From assembly GCF_005938225.1 (NCBI RefSeq), contig NZ_VCPC01000001.1, forward strand, positions 992,001 through 1,056,000: DNA of 64,000 nucleotides, in the 5' to 3' direction. Below the pieces are notes generated by a model that saw only the letters and a list, made by a program, of their open reading frames with translations, had not been told where the DNA came from and did not search any database. Each line of letters starts with the position of its first letter. Positions within the stretch are counted from its first letter, which is position 1. This DNA is from Arenibacterium halophilum (GTDB taxonomy: Bacteria > Pseudomonadota > Alphaproteobacteria > Rhodobacterales > Rhodobacteraceae). Shown here piece by piece: positions 45,765 to 52,972 of this stretch. Made by a program: the position numbers and the translations under genes.

Positions 45765-46364
45765 ATGATCAAGGCGGCAGAAAAATTCGTCAGCGACGTG
45801 CGCGCGATTTACGAGCGCGAAGACGATATGGAGACCCGGTTCGACCAGATTCGACCGTTGCTTCAGGAGCTTCTGAAAGATGAGGAACTGAAGGAAGCCT
45901 CAAAGGCGTGGCCTTTCCGGAACGAACCCGAGAAAGGCTATATCGAGAACCTCCTGTTCTACGAAGATCCGGATCACAAATTTGTTCTGAATTCGCTGCT
46001 GAAGAAACCGCACGAAAGCACGCCTGTCCACGATCATGCGCACACCTGGACCCTGTACGGCGTGCTGCGGGGAACCGAAACCGTCATTCGCTTCGAGCGG
46101 ACGGATGTCGTTGAAAATGAAACCCCGAGCGAGGACCACGCCGATCTCAGGAAGATTTCCGAGCATCAAGTGACCCCCGGCTATATCGACTTCGTCCGCC
46201 CCTATGACATTCATGTCGAGCACACGGGAGAGGAACCCGTTGTGGGGGTCATCTTCCGGGATCAGCGGGTCGGCGGGTTTCTTCAGAACTATTACGACGC
46301 CGATACCGGCAAGATCAAAAAGACGAAGGGCCCGACCCAGATTCCCTACGATCTGGAGGCCTGA
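45765..46364 (+). CDS. Cysteine/thiol dioxygenase-like cupin
   Basis: ATG 45765 has GGGAGAG upstream and gives a 199-residue protein, the usual size of bacterial cysteine dioxygenase-type enzymes. The iron ligands can be read as the two His of STPVHDHAHTW and a third His in RPYDIHVEHTG. The TPVHDHxxxW...GVLRGTE pattern is closest to thiol dioxygenases, including 3-mercaptopropionate dioxygenase, which add O2 to a thiol to form a sulfinate. Other cupin dioxygenases are possible. It is divergent from the IclR gene. The shared palindrome links it to TRAP 3, so the substrate may be an imported organosulfur acid. That link is inference. Confidence 0.75.
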   Translation: MIKAAEKFVSDVRAIYEREDDMETRFDQIRPLLQELLKDEELKEASKAWPFRNEPEKGYIENLLFYEDPDHKFVLNSLLKKPHESTPVHDHAHTWTLYGVLRGTETVIRFERTDVVENETPSEDHADLRKISEHQVTPGYIDFVRPYDIHVEHTGEEPVVGVIFRDQRVGGFLQNYYDADTGKIKKTKGPTQIPYDLEA

Positions 46365-46439
46365 CGCGGGCGGGTCAGCCCGGCCACCGGGCGCGACCAA
46401 GGTATGGCACCGCCTACCCTGCCCTGGGTCATGGGTATC

Positions 46440-46466
46440 AACCGCCGGCCATTTTGGTCGGCGGTT
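46440..46466. terminator. Bidirectional terminator hairpin
   Basis: AACCGCCGGCCA and TGGTCGGCGGTT form a 12-bp stem with one G-T pair and a 3-base loop, followed by TCAATTT. It separates the convergent cupin and LysR genes. Confidence 0.85.
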
Positions 46467-46497
46467 TCAATTTGTGACGTGCCCCGGTAATTTCCGT

Positions 46498-47469
46498 TCA
46501 CACGAGCTCTTTATACGCGGCCCGGATCCGCTCCAGCAGCTGCTTTTCGACCGGTGACAGCCGGATATTCCGGTCGTAGATCAGGTACAGCGGCATCGCG
46601 ATCTCTACGTCCGGGGTCTCGACGATGCGCAATCCAGACCCCGTCAGATCGTCTGGCAACGTGCTCTGATACACGAAACCGGCGCCGATATCGGCGCGGA
46701 TCGCGTTCAGGATGGATTCGGGATGACCGAAGGCAAGAACGCTGTTTGTTCCGGCCACACCCACCGCCCGCAACGCCTCGTCGATCAACTCGCTCGCCAT
46801 GGCCATCTGGCCTTTTGGCGGCGTGACCAGCGGGATCGAGGCAAGGTCTTCGCGTCGTGCGACCGGCCCCACCAGGCGGCTGTGGGACGCTGCGACAAGA
46901 TACAGTGGCTCTCGCCACAACAGCTCGGTCTTGAGCCGGGACGTATCGCGGCTGTGGTCGATCAACGTCACGCCAAAATCGGAATCCCCGGACAGAACCG
47001 CCTCTGTTGCCACATGGGGTGTCGCGACCGACAGGGAAATATGGACCAGCGGGTTCTCTTTCTTGAAGGCGATAACCACGTCCGACAGCTTGTACGACCC
47101 TGCAACCATAGAGGCCGCCATGCGGATCTTGCCGATCACGCCACGCTCTATGTCGGCAAGATCAAGGAACATTTCGGAGCTGCGCTGGATGATCTCTTCC
47201 GCCCACGCGTGAATCCGCTGTCCCGGCAATGTCAGTTCGATATTCCGCCCCGACTTGCGCACCAGCTTGGTATCGAGGCTCTGCTCCAGACTGCGCAAAT
47301 GGGCGCTGACGGCCGGTTGTGCGACGCTTAGATGCTGCGCCGCACGTGTCACGCTGCCGTAGCGCGCCACCATGCAGAACACATGGAGCTTGTGCAGCGT
47401 CAGGTTGCCCGCGCGCAGCGCCTCGCGCGGCAGCGCGGTGTAGCTTGTATCGGTCGGATTGGTCGGCAT
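46498..47469 (-). CDS. LysR-family transcriptional regulator
   Basis: This 323-residue protein has the LysR helix-turn-helix from about residue 24: LHKLHVFCMVARYGSVTRAAQHLSVAQPAVSAHLRSLEQSLDTKLV in pieces. The remainder is a periplasmic-binding-protein-like effector domain (GKIRMAASMVAGSYKLSDVV, FGVTLIDHSRDTS). It is divergent from the eight-gene operon starting at 47653, and a T-N11-A-type dyad lies between them, so it is the likely activator of that operon. An extra 20 residues precede the DNA-binding domain. Confidence 0.93.
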   Translation of the reverse strand: MPTNPTDTSYTALPREALRAGNLTLHKLHVFCMVARYGSVTRAAQHLSVAQPAVSAHLRSLEQSLDTKLVRKSGRNIELTLPGQRIHAWAEEIIQRSSEMFLDLADIERGVIGKIRMAASMVAGSYKLSDVVIAFKKENPLVHISLSVATPHVATEAVLSGDSDFGVTLIDHSRDTSRLKTELLWREPLYLVAASHSRLVGPVARREDLASIPLVTPPKGQMAMASELIDEALRAVGVAGTNSVLAFGHPESILNAIRADIGAGFVYQSTLPDDLTGSGLRIVETPDVEIAMPLYLIYDRNIRLSPVEKQLLERIRAAYKELV

Positions 47470-47607
47470 CCAGACGCTCCCCTGCCTGCCCGAACACGGA
47501 ACAGTGCGGCCGCTCTCGCGACGGCAACCTGCTCACCCCAGCCTGATCGGCTGGCCCAAGGCTAGCCAGCATCCGCCCACCGTCAAGCCAAATGATAACC
47601 AGACACT

Positions 47608-47626
47608 TATGAAAAGTCGACTCATA
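47608..47626. promoter_or_regulatory. Candidate LysR binding site
   Basis: TATGA and TCATA are perfect arms around a 9-base spacer and contain T-N11-A, the LysR consensus. The site lies 27 bases before the first gene of the operon. Confidence 0.5.
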
Positions 47627-47652
47627 GGTATTGGACGCGGGGGTGTTGAGCG

Positions 47653-48708
47653 ATGACAAATGACCACCACGCTGCCGAGGGGGATCGAGTGATCGGCAGG
47701 TGGGACCAAGAGGAGTTTACTATTTTGTCTGACGCGATGTTCGGGGAGAATCCGCCCCAAGGCGGGAAAATCTGCGTGGTCGGAGCCGGCTTCATGGGAT
47801 GCGTGATCGCCACGCTCTACGCCCATCACGGCTATGAGGTCGCGATCTGCGACAGCGATCCCGCAATGCTGCGCAGCTACCATGATCGGGCGAACCCGAT
47901 TGCCGCGAGTCTGCTGGGCTACGCGGCGGGAACAGACGCGATCCTTGCGCGTGTCGAGGCAGAGCCGGATCTGACCAAAGCCGTCGAAGGCGCGTTTCTG
48001 GTTCACGAAGCGGTGCAGGAAGTTCTCGATGTCAAACAGGCGCTGTTCGAAACGCTGGACACGCTGTGTCCGGCTACGGTCGTGCTGGCAACGAACACAT
48101 CGTCCTTTCTTATCTCCGATATCTCTGCCCGAATGCAGAACCGTCAGCGGGTGATCGGGATTCACTTTGTGACGCCCGGGCATATCATTCCGGTTATCGA
48201 ACTCATCAGCGCGGCCGACACCCCGGCCGAGCTGGTGGCGTGGAGCAGAGCCTTCGTGGACTCGCTGGATCATGTCGGTGTCGCAATTCTTGAACGCCCT
48301 GGTTTCCTCGTGAACCGCATCCAGTTCGCGATGCTGACCGAGATCTATCGCCTTATGGACGAGGGCCTCGCCTCTCGCGACGACATCGACAACGCGGTGC
48401 GGCTTAGCCTTGGGCCAAGGCTTGCTTTGTGGGGGCCCCTTCTGACGGAAGATCTGATCGTTTCGAAGAAGACGGCGCTGGCCGTCACCAACTCGATCTA
48501 CGAGCAGACCGGCGACGAGAACTACAAGGGCCGCCCCGTGCTCGAAGACATGGTGCGCCAGGATCATCTCGGCGCGATCACGGGGCGCGGCTGGTACACA
48601 TTTGCGGGGACAAGCGAAAGCGTGGTCGAGACCCGCGATCAACAACTGTCGGCGCTGCTGGCCTGGTTGAAAGAGGCCAACACGGTGGAGGCGCTCAATG
48701 TCCGGTAA
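47653..48708 (+). CDS. 3-hydroxyacyl-CoA dehydrogenase-family NAD oxidoreductase
   Basis: This 351-residue protein has the 3-hydroxyacyl-CoA dehydrogenase layout. The Rossmann motif VVGAGFMG is at residues 42-49, the family SNTSS-like ATNTSSFLISDISA follows, and the His catalytic region is IGIHFVTPGHIIPVIELI. The C-terminal helical domain starts around ERPGFLVNRIQFAML. HFVTPG replaces the HFFNP of fatty-acid enzymes, so a sugar-acid or carnitine-like 3-hydroxy acid is as likely as an acyl-CoA. The roughly 38 residues before the Rossmann strand are unusual; GTG 47689, with GAGGGGGA upstream, is an alternative start. It is the first gene of the operon. Confidence 0.85.
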   Translation: MTNDHHAAEGDRVIGRWDQEEFTILSDAMFGENPPQGGKICVVGAGFMGCVIATLYAHHGYEVAICDSDPAMLRSYHDRANPIAASLLGYAAGTDAILARVEAEPDLTKAVEGAFLVHEAVQEVLDVKQALFETLDTLCPATVVLATNTSSFLISDISARMQNRQRVIGIHFVTPGHIIPVIELISAADTPAELVAWSRAFVDSLDHVGVAILERPGFLVNRIQFAMLTEIYRLMDEGLASRDDIDNAVRLSLGPRLALWGPLLTEDLIVSKKTALAVTNSIYEQTGDENYKGRPVLEDMVRQDHLGAITGRGWYTFAGTSESVVETRDQQLSALLAWLKEANTVEALNVR

Positions 48709-48750
48709 CTTGACCAACCTACCTCTTCTCTTATCGATGGGAGTGCTGTC

Positions 48751-49722
48751 ATGATTGTGTTGGTCACCGGCGGCCTGGGTGTGAACGGCGCATTCGTGAC
48801 GCGGCAACTCGTCGAACGCGGGCACCGGGTTATCGTTGTCGACCGCCAGCGAGACGTGTCTCTGCTGGGCCCCGCAGCGGAAAAAATCGACCTGCGCCAT
48901 ACCGATATCCTTGATCGCGATGCAATGGCGCAGCTGATGACAGATCAGAAGGTTGATGCCGTCATTCACATGGCCGCGCTGATCACCGGGATCGACGAAG
49001 ACCCGCTGAAAGGGTTCATGGTCAATGGCCTTGGTGCCGTGCAACTGATGGACGCCGCGCTTGCGTCCGGGGCAAAGCGTTTCGTGTATACAAGTTCGCG
49101 TGCCGTTTACGGAAACATCGTGGGCGAACACGCACATCCAACCTATCGCCCGGTTGACGAGGGCCAGCCGCTCGAGGCGCACAGCGTCTATGATGTGACG
49201 AAGCTCAGCGGCGAGCTGATGGGGCGCACCTTCGCCAAACTGGGGCTCGAGTTCGTCGCCCTGCGCTTTTCAACGATCTACGGGCCCGGCAAGCTTGTCC
49301 GGCATGGCCCTATGGGCATCCTGTCACGGATCATCGAAAACGGGATGCTGGGTATCCCCTTGCGTCTTCCGCAGGGCGGAGAAGAGCGGGACGATATCAT
49401 TTACGTCGGCGATGTTGCCCGGGCCTGCGTGGCTGCACTCGAACACGAGAAACCGGCGCATCACGCCTACAATATTTCTTCGGGAACAGGTGTCACGCTT
49501 GGCGAATTCGCCGACGCGGTGAAGGCACACGCACCCGGCGTGGACTTCGAGATCGGTCCCGGCCTCGACTTCTTCAATGCCGGCGTCCGCTATGCCGGCG
49601 TTCTGGACAACACGCGCGCCCACGACGACCTGGGGTTCGCGCCACAGTACGGCCTGTCCGAAGGCATCGCCGACTATATCGCCACAATGCGTGACCTTGG
49701 GCTTTCGCCCACTGCAACCTAG
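48751..49722 (+). CDS. NAD-dependent epimerase/dehydratase-family protein
   Basis: This 323-residue extended SDR begins with the nucleotide-binding motif VTGGLGVNGAFVTRQL (GxxGxxG variant). The catalytic Ser/Thr is in YTSSRAVYG and the YxxxK pair in SVYDVTKLSGELMG. The later RFSTIYGPGK and GEERDDIIYVGDVARA motifs are typical of NDP-sugar epimerases and uronate dehydrogenases. It could epimerise or oxidise a sugar or sugar acid. Together with the upstream dehydrogenase and the sugar-type ABC importer it points to a carbohydrate-derived substrate. Confidence 0.88.
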   Translation: MIVLVTGGLGVNGAFVTRQLVERGHRVIVVDRQRDVSLLGPAAEKIDLRHTDILDRDAMAQLMTDQKVDAVIHMAALITGIDEDPLKGFMVNGLGAVQLMDAALASGAKRFVYTSSRAVYGNIVGEHAHPTYRPVDEGQPLEAHSVYDVTKLSGELMGRTFAKLGLEFVALRFSTIYGPGKLVRHGPMGILSRIIENGMLGIPLRLPQGGEERDDIIYVGDVARACVAALEHEKPAHHAYNISSGTGVTLGEFADAVKAHAPGVDFEIGPGLDFFNAGVRYAGVLDNTRAHDDLGFAPQYGLSEGIADYIATMRDLGLSPTAT

Positions 49723-49769
49723 GCCGAAGCCGGGTGCAGCAAGACATCAAACGGGGAGGACGACAGCAC

Positions 49770-50756
49770 ATGCAGAAAATGCTGAAAGGGGGATCGATCA
49801 GTCAGGAACAAATGGTCCTGATAATCTCTGCTGCCCTTTTTGTGATCTTCTCGATCACGCTCGACAGTTTCTTGCAAGTTTCGAACCTGGTTTCGCTTCT
49901 GCAGAACGTATCGATCCTTGGCATCCTCGCCATCGGCATGGCCGTGGTGATCATCGGACGCGGCATTGACCTGACGATGGTTGCGGTGATGGTCTTTACC
50001 GTCGGCTGGAGCTTTTCGCTGCATCTTGACGGCATGTCGATCGGGATCGCGCTTGCCCTGGGCTTTGCGCTGGCGCTGCTGATCGGAACGGTAAACGGGT
50101 TCCTGATTGCCTATGTCGAGATTCCGGCGATCTTCGCCACCCTCGCCATGGCCACCGTTATCGCAGGGCTGGGCCGGTTCGCACTGGTCGAGTCCGATAC
50201 CATCTTCATCACCAGCGATCTGGGACTGATCGGACAGTTGGGATCGGGCCGCATCGGATCGGTCATTCCGATGCCGGTTGTCATATTCCTGCTGCTGGCC
50301 TTCGTCGTCTATCTTGCCCTGCGGTACACGCGCTACGGGGCCTTCATCTACGCGATCGGCGACAACTACCTCGCGGCCCGCAACAACGGTATCGCGACGC
50401 GGCCGATGACGATCCTCGCCTATGCGGTATCGGCGGCGATCGCCTTCTTTGCAGGTCTGATCATGGCGACAACCGTGTCAACCGTGAACGCGCGCCTGGC
50501 CAATTCGACGCTGGTCTATGACATCATCCTGGTGGTCGTCATCGGCGGCATCGGGCTGTCGGGCGGCAAGGGCAGCATTCGAAACGTCCTGTCCGGGACG
50601 CTTCTGATCGGCCTTCTGCTGAACGGCATGACGATCATGAACATCAGCTATTCGGTCCAGAACATCATCAAGGCGCTGATCCTGCTTGCCGCCATCATCT
50701 TGGATTCGCTTCTGAACCCGCGCGACGAACAGACCTCCCAGCAAGGCGACATCTGA
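49770..50756 (+). CDS. Ribose-type ABC transporter permease
   Basis: ATG 49770 is preceded by GGGGAGGA; the product has 328 residues with 8-10 hydrophobic helices. It matches the ribose/xylose permease family: SILGILAIGMAVVIIGRGIDLTM, EIPAIFATLAMATVI, TRYGAFIYAIGDNYLAARNNGI and GGIGLSGGKGSIRNVLSGTLL are its signatures. It would pair with the permease half of the 52973 gene to form a heterodimeric channel. The binding proteins follow immediately. Confidence 0.92.
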   Translation: MQKMLKGGSISQEQMVLIISAALFVIFSITLDSFLQVSNLVSLLQNVSILGILAIGMAVVIIGRGIDLTMVAVMVFTVGWSFSLHLDGMSIGIALALGFALALLIGTVNGFLIAYVEIPAIFATLAMATVIAGLGRFALVESDTIFITSDLGLIGQLGSGRIGSVIPMPVVIFLLLAFVVYLALRYTRYGAFIYAIGDNYLAARNNGIATRPMTILAYAVSAAIAFFAGLIMATTVSTVNARLANSTLVYDIILVVVIGGIGLSGGKGSIRNVLSGTLLIGLLLNGMTIMNISYSVQNIIKALILLAAIILDSLLNPRDEQTSQQGDI

Positions 50757-50795
50757 TCCGCCGGACCTGGGCAGACAACACTGGAGGAGGACAAC

Positions 50796-51821
50796 ATGAA
50801 ACTGCGACTGACCGGAAGATTAGCCACCCTGACCGGCCTGATGTGCGGCGCCATCGGCATGGCCGCGCCCGCGATGGCCGAACGACCCGATGACGGGCTC
50901 TTTGACATCTACTCAAGCGCATTCGAGGGCAAGACGGTGGCCTTCGTGCCAATATCGGCCAACTACGATCTGACCGAGGGCTGGATCGCCGCGCTGGAGC
51001 ATAGCGCAGAGCGTCTGGGCTACGAGTTGCAGATCCGCGACCCCAACTGGAACATCGACGCGGGGGCGCAGGCGCTTGAGCAGTTCATCTCGGAAAAGCC
51101 GGACATCCTGATTTTTCAGAACAACGACATGCACGCCTATACCAAGCTGGTGCAACGGGCCATGGCCGCCGACATTAACGTGATCCAGATGAACCTGAAG
51201 ACACCGGTGAACTCCGACGCATTCATCGGGGGCGACTGGTACCAGGTCGGCGCGGACGAAGCGATGGAAGCGGTCCGGCTGTGCGGCGAAGGCACCTCGG
51301 GCAAGGTCGCCATCATCCAGGGCCCGGTCACAAGCCCGCCCAGCCTTCTTGGTGTTGCAGGGATCGAGGACACGCTGGCGGAACATCCCAATATCACCAT
51401 CGTCGCCAATCAGGCTGCCGATTGGGATGCATCCAAGGCACACGCCATCGCCTCGACCCTTATCAAGCAGCACCCCGATCTGTGCGCATTCGTTGGCCTT
51501 TGGGACAACATGGACATCGGTGCGGCCGCTGCCGTTCGCGAAGCAGGTCTGGCCGACAAGATCAAGGTGATTACGGAAGGTGGCGGCCACCAGAAATCCG
51601 GGTGCGACAACATCAAGAACGGCATGTTCGCATCCTACGTGAAGGTGGACACGCGCGATCAAGCCAAACAACTGGCCTCGGCGGTGGAAACGCTGCTGCA
51701 GGTTTCGCCCGAGCCGGGTTCGCAGCCCTTCGGCCTTTACACGGCCAATCAGCTTCTGACGCCCGAAACCGTGGCCGACACCGACTGCTGGACCGTCGAT
51801 CAGGTTCGATCCGGCGGATGA
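50796..51821 (+). CDS. Sugar-type ABC transporter substrate-binding protein A
   Basis: This 341-residue protein has a signal peptide ending at about APAMA and a type I periplasmic-binding fold. ERPDDGLFDIYSSAFEGKTVAFVPI starts the mature part in pieces, and IRDPNWNIDAGAQALEQFI plus DILIFQNNDMHAYTKLVQRAM are family motifs. Cysteines in VRLCGEG, PDLCAF, KSGCDN and TDCWTV may form disulfides. GGAGGAG precedes the ATG. The following gene encodes a protein of exactly the same length that is clearly its duplicate. Confidence 0.92.
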   Translation: MKLRLTGRLATLTGLMCGAIGMAAPAMAERPDDGLFDIYSSAFEGKTVAFVPISANYDLTEGWIAALEHSAERLGYELQIRDPNWNIDAGAQALEQFISEKPDILIFQNNDMHAYTKLVQRAMAADINVIQMNLKTPVNSDAFIGGDWYQVGADEAMEAVRLCGEGTSGKVAIIQGPVTSPPSLLGVAGIEDTLAEHPNITIVANQAADWDASKAHAIASTLIKQHPDLCAFVGLWDNMDIGAAAAVREAGLADKIKVITEGGGHQKSGCDNIKNGMFASYVKVDTRDQAKQLASAVETLLQVSPEPGSQPFGLYTANQLLTPETVADTDCWTVDQVRSGG

Positions 51822-51879
51822 GCATTGCCGCGCGCGCCCGAACGGCGCGCGCGAAAAATAAAACTGGGAGGAACAAGAC

Positions 51880-52905
51880 ATGAATTTTTTTGGCGTAAAA
51901 TCTGCCCTGCGGGCTGCCGGAGTTGCGGTCGCAATGATCGGCACGGCGGGCATAGCCCATGCGGAACGACCCGATGACGGGCTGGTCTTCAAGTATCAGG
52001 AGGCCGTGAAAGGCAAGACTGTCGCCTTCGTGCCCATCTCCATGGGGTTCGATCTGACGCAAGGCTGGGTGGCTGCGGTGCAGCGCGAGGCGGATGCCCT
52101 GGGCTATGAGCTGATCATCCGCGACCCTAACTGGAGCGTCGACGCCGGGGCGCAGGCCCTCGAACAGCTTATCGGCGAACAGCCCGATATCCTGATCTTT
52201 CACAACAATGACACGCAGGCATACACCAAGCTGGTCCAGCGGGCGATGAGCGCAGGGATCAACGTCATACAGATGAACCTCAAGACGCCGGTCAATGCCG
52301 ACGCCTTCGTTGGGGGGGATTGGTATCAGGTTGGAGCGGATGTCGCGAAAGAGACCGTCAAGCTTTGCGGCGAGGGTACGTCAGGCAAGGTCGCGCTGGT
52401 ACGCGGCCCGGTCACGAGCCCGGCCAGCCAACTGGGCGTCGTCGGGATCGAGGACGTTCTGGCAGACCACCCCGAAATCGAACTCGTCGCCAACCAGGCG
52501 GCAGACTGGGATGCCTCGAAGGCCCACGCCATCGCATCGACCATCATCAAACAGCATGACGATCTGTGTGCGTTCATGGGTCTGTGGGACAACATGGACG
52601 TCGGTACCGCCGCGGCCGTCCGCGAGGCTGGCAAGCAAGGGCAGATCAAGGTCGTTACCGAAGGTGGCGGCAACCAGGAGTCGGGCTGCAACAACATCGA
52701 GAACGGCGCCTTCACGTCCTACATCAAGGTCGATACGCGCAGCCAGGCGCACCAGCTTGCGAATGTGATCTCGATCCTGCTTCAGCAGTCACCCGAGCCG
52801 GGCTCCATGCCCATCGGCCTTTACACCGCGAACCAGGTCATCACGGCCGACACGCTGACCCCCTCTTCGTGCTGGACCATCGATCAGATCAAGGCAGGCA
52901 ACTGA
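51880..52905 (+). CDS. Sugar-type ABC transporter substrate-binding protein B
   Basis: This 341-residue paralogue of the preceding protein shares most of its sequence, including the four Cys positions (VKLCGEG, DDLCAF, ESGCNN, SSCWTI) and long identical stretches such as ANQAADWDASKAHAIAS. By eye roughly two thirds or more of the mature residues match. The signal peptides are unrelated, as expected after divergence. It lies 58 bases downstream. Differences cluster in the N-terminal lobe and in the INVIQ- and EGGG-flanking loops, so the two may bind related but different ligands. Confidence 0.92.
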   Translation: MNFFGVKSALRAAGVAVAMIGTAGIAHAERPDDGLVFKYQEAVKGKTVAFVPISMGFDLTQGWVAAVQREADALGYELIIRDPNWSVDAGAQALEQLIGEQPDILIFHNNDTQAYTKLVQRAMSAGINVIQMNLKTPVNADAFVGGDWYQVGADVAKETVKLCGEGTSGKVALVRGPVTSPASQLGVVGIEDVLADHPEIELVANQAADWDASKAHAIASTIIKQHDDLCAFMGLWDNMDVGTAAAVREAGKQGQIKVVTEGGGNQESGCNNIENGAFTSYIKVDTRSQAHQLANVISILLQQSPEPGSMPIGLYTANQVITADTLTPSSCWTIDQIKAGN

Positions 52906-52972
52906 GCGATGCCATCGGAGCGGCCGCGCACAGGGGTACGCGGCCACTCTCATCAAATTCTGGAGCGCCCAA

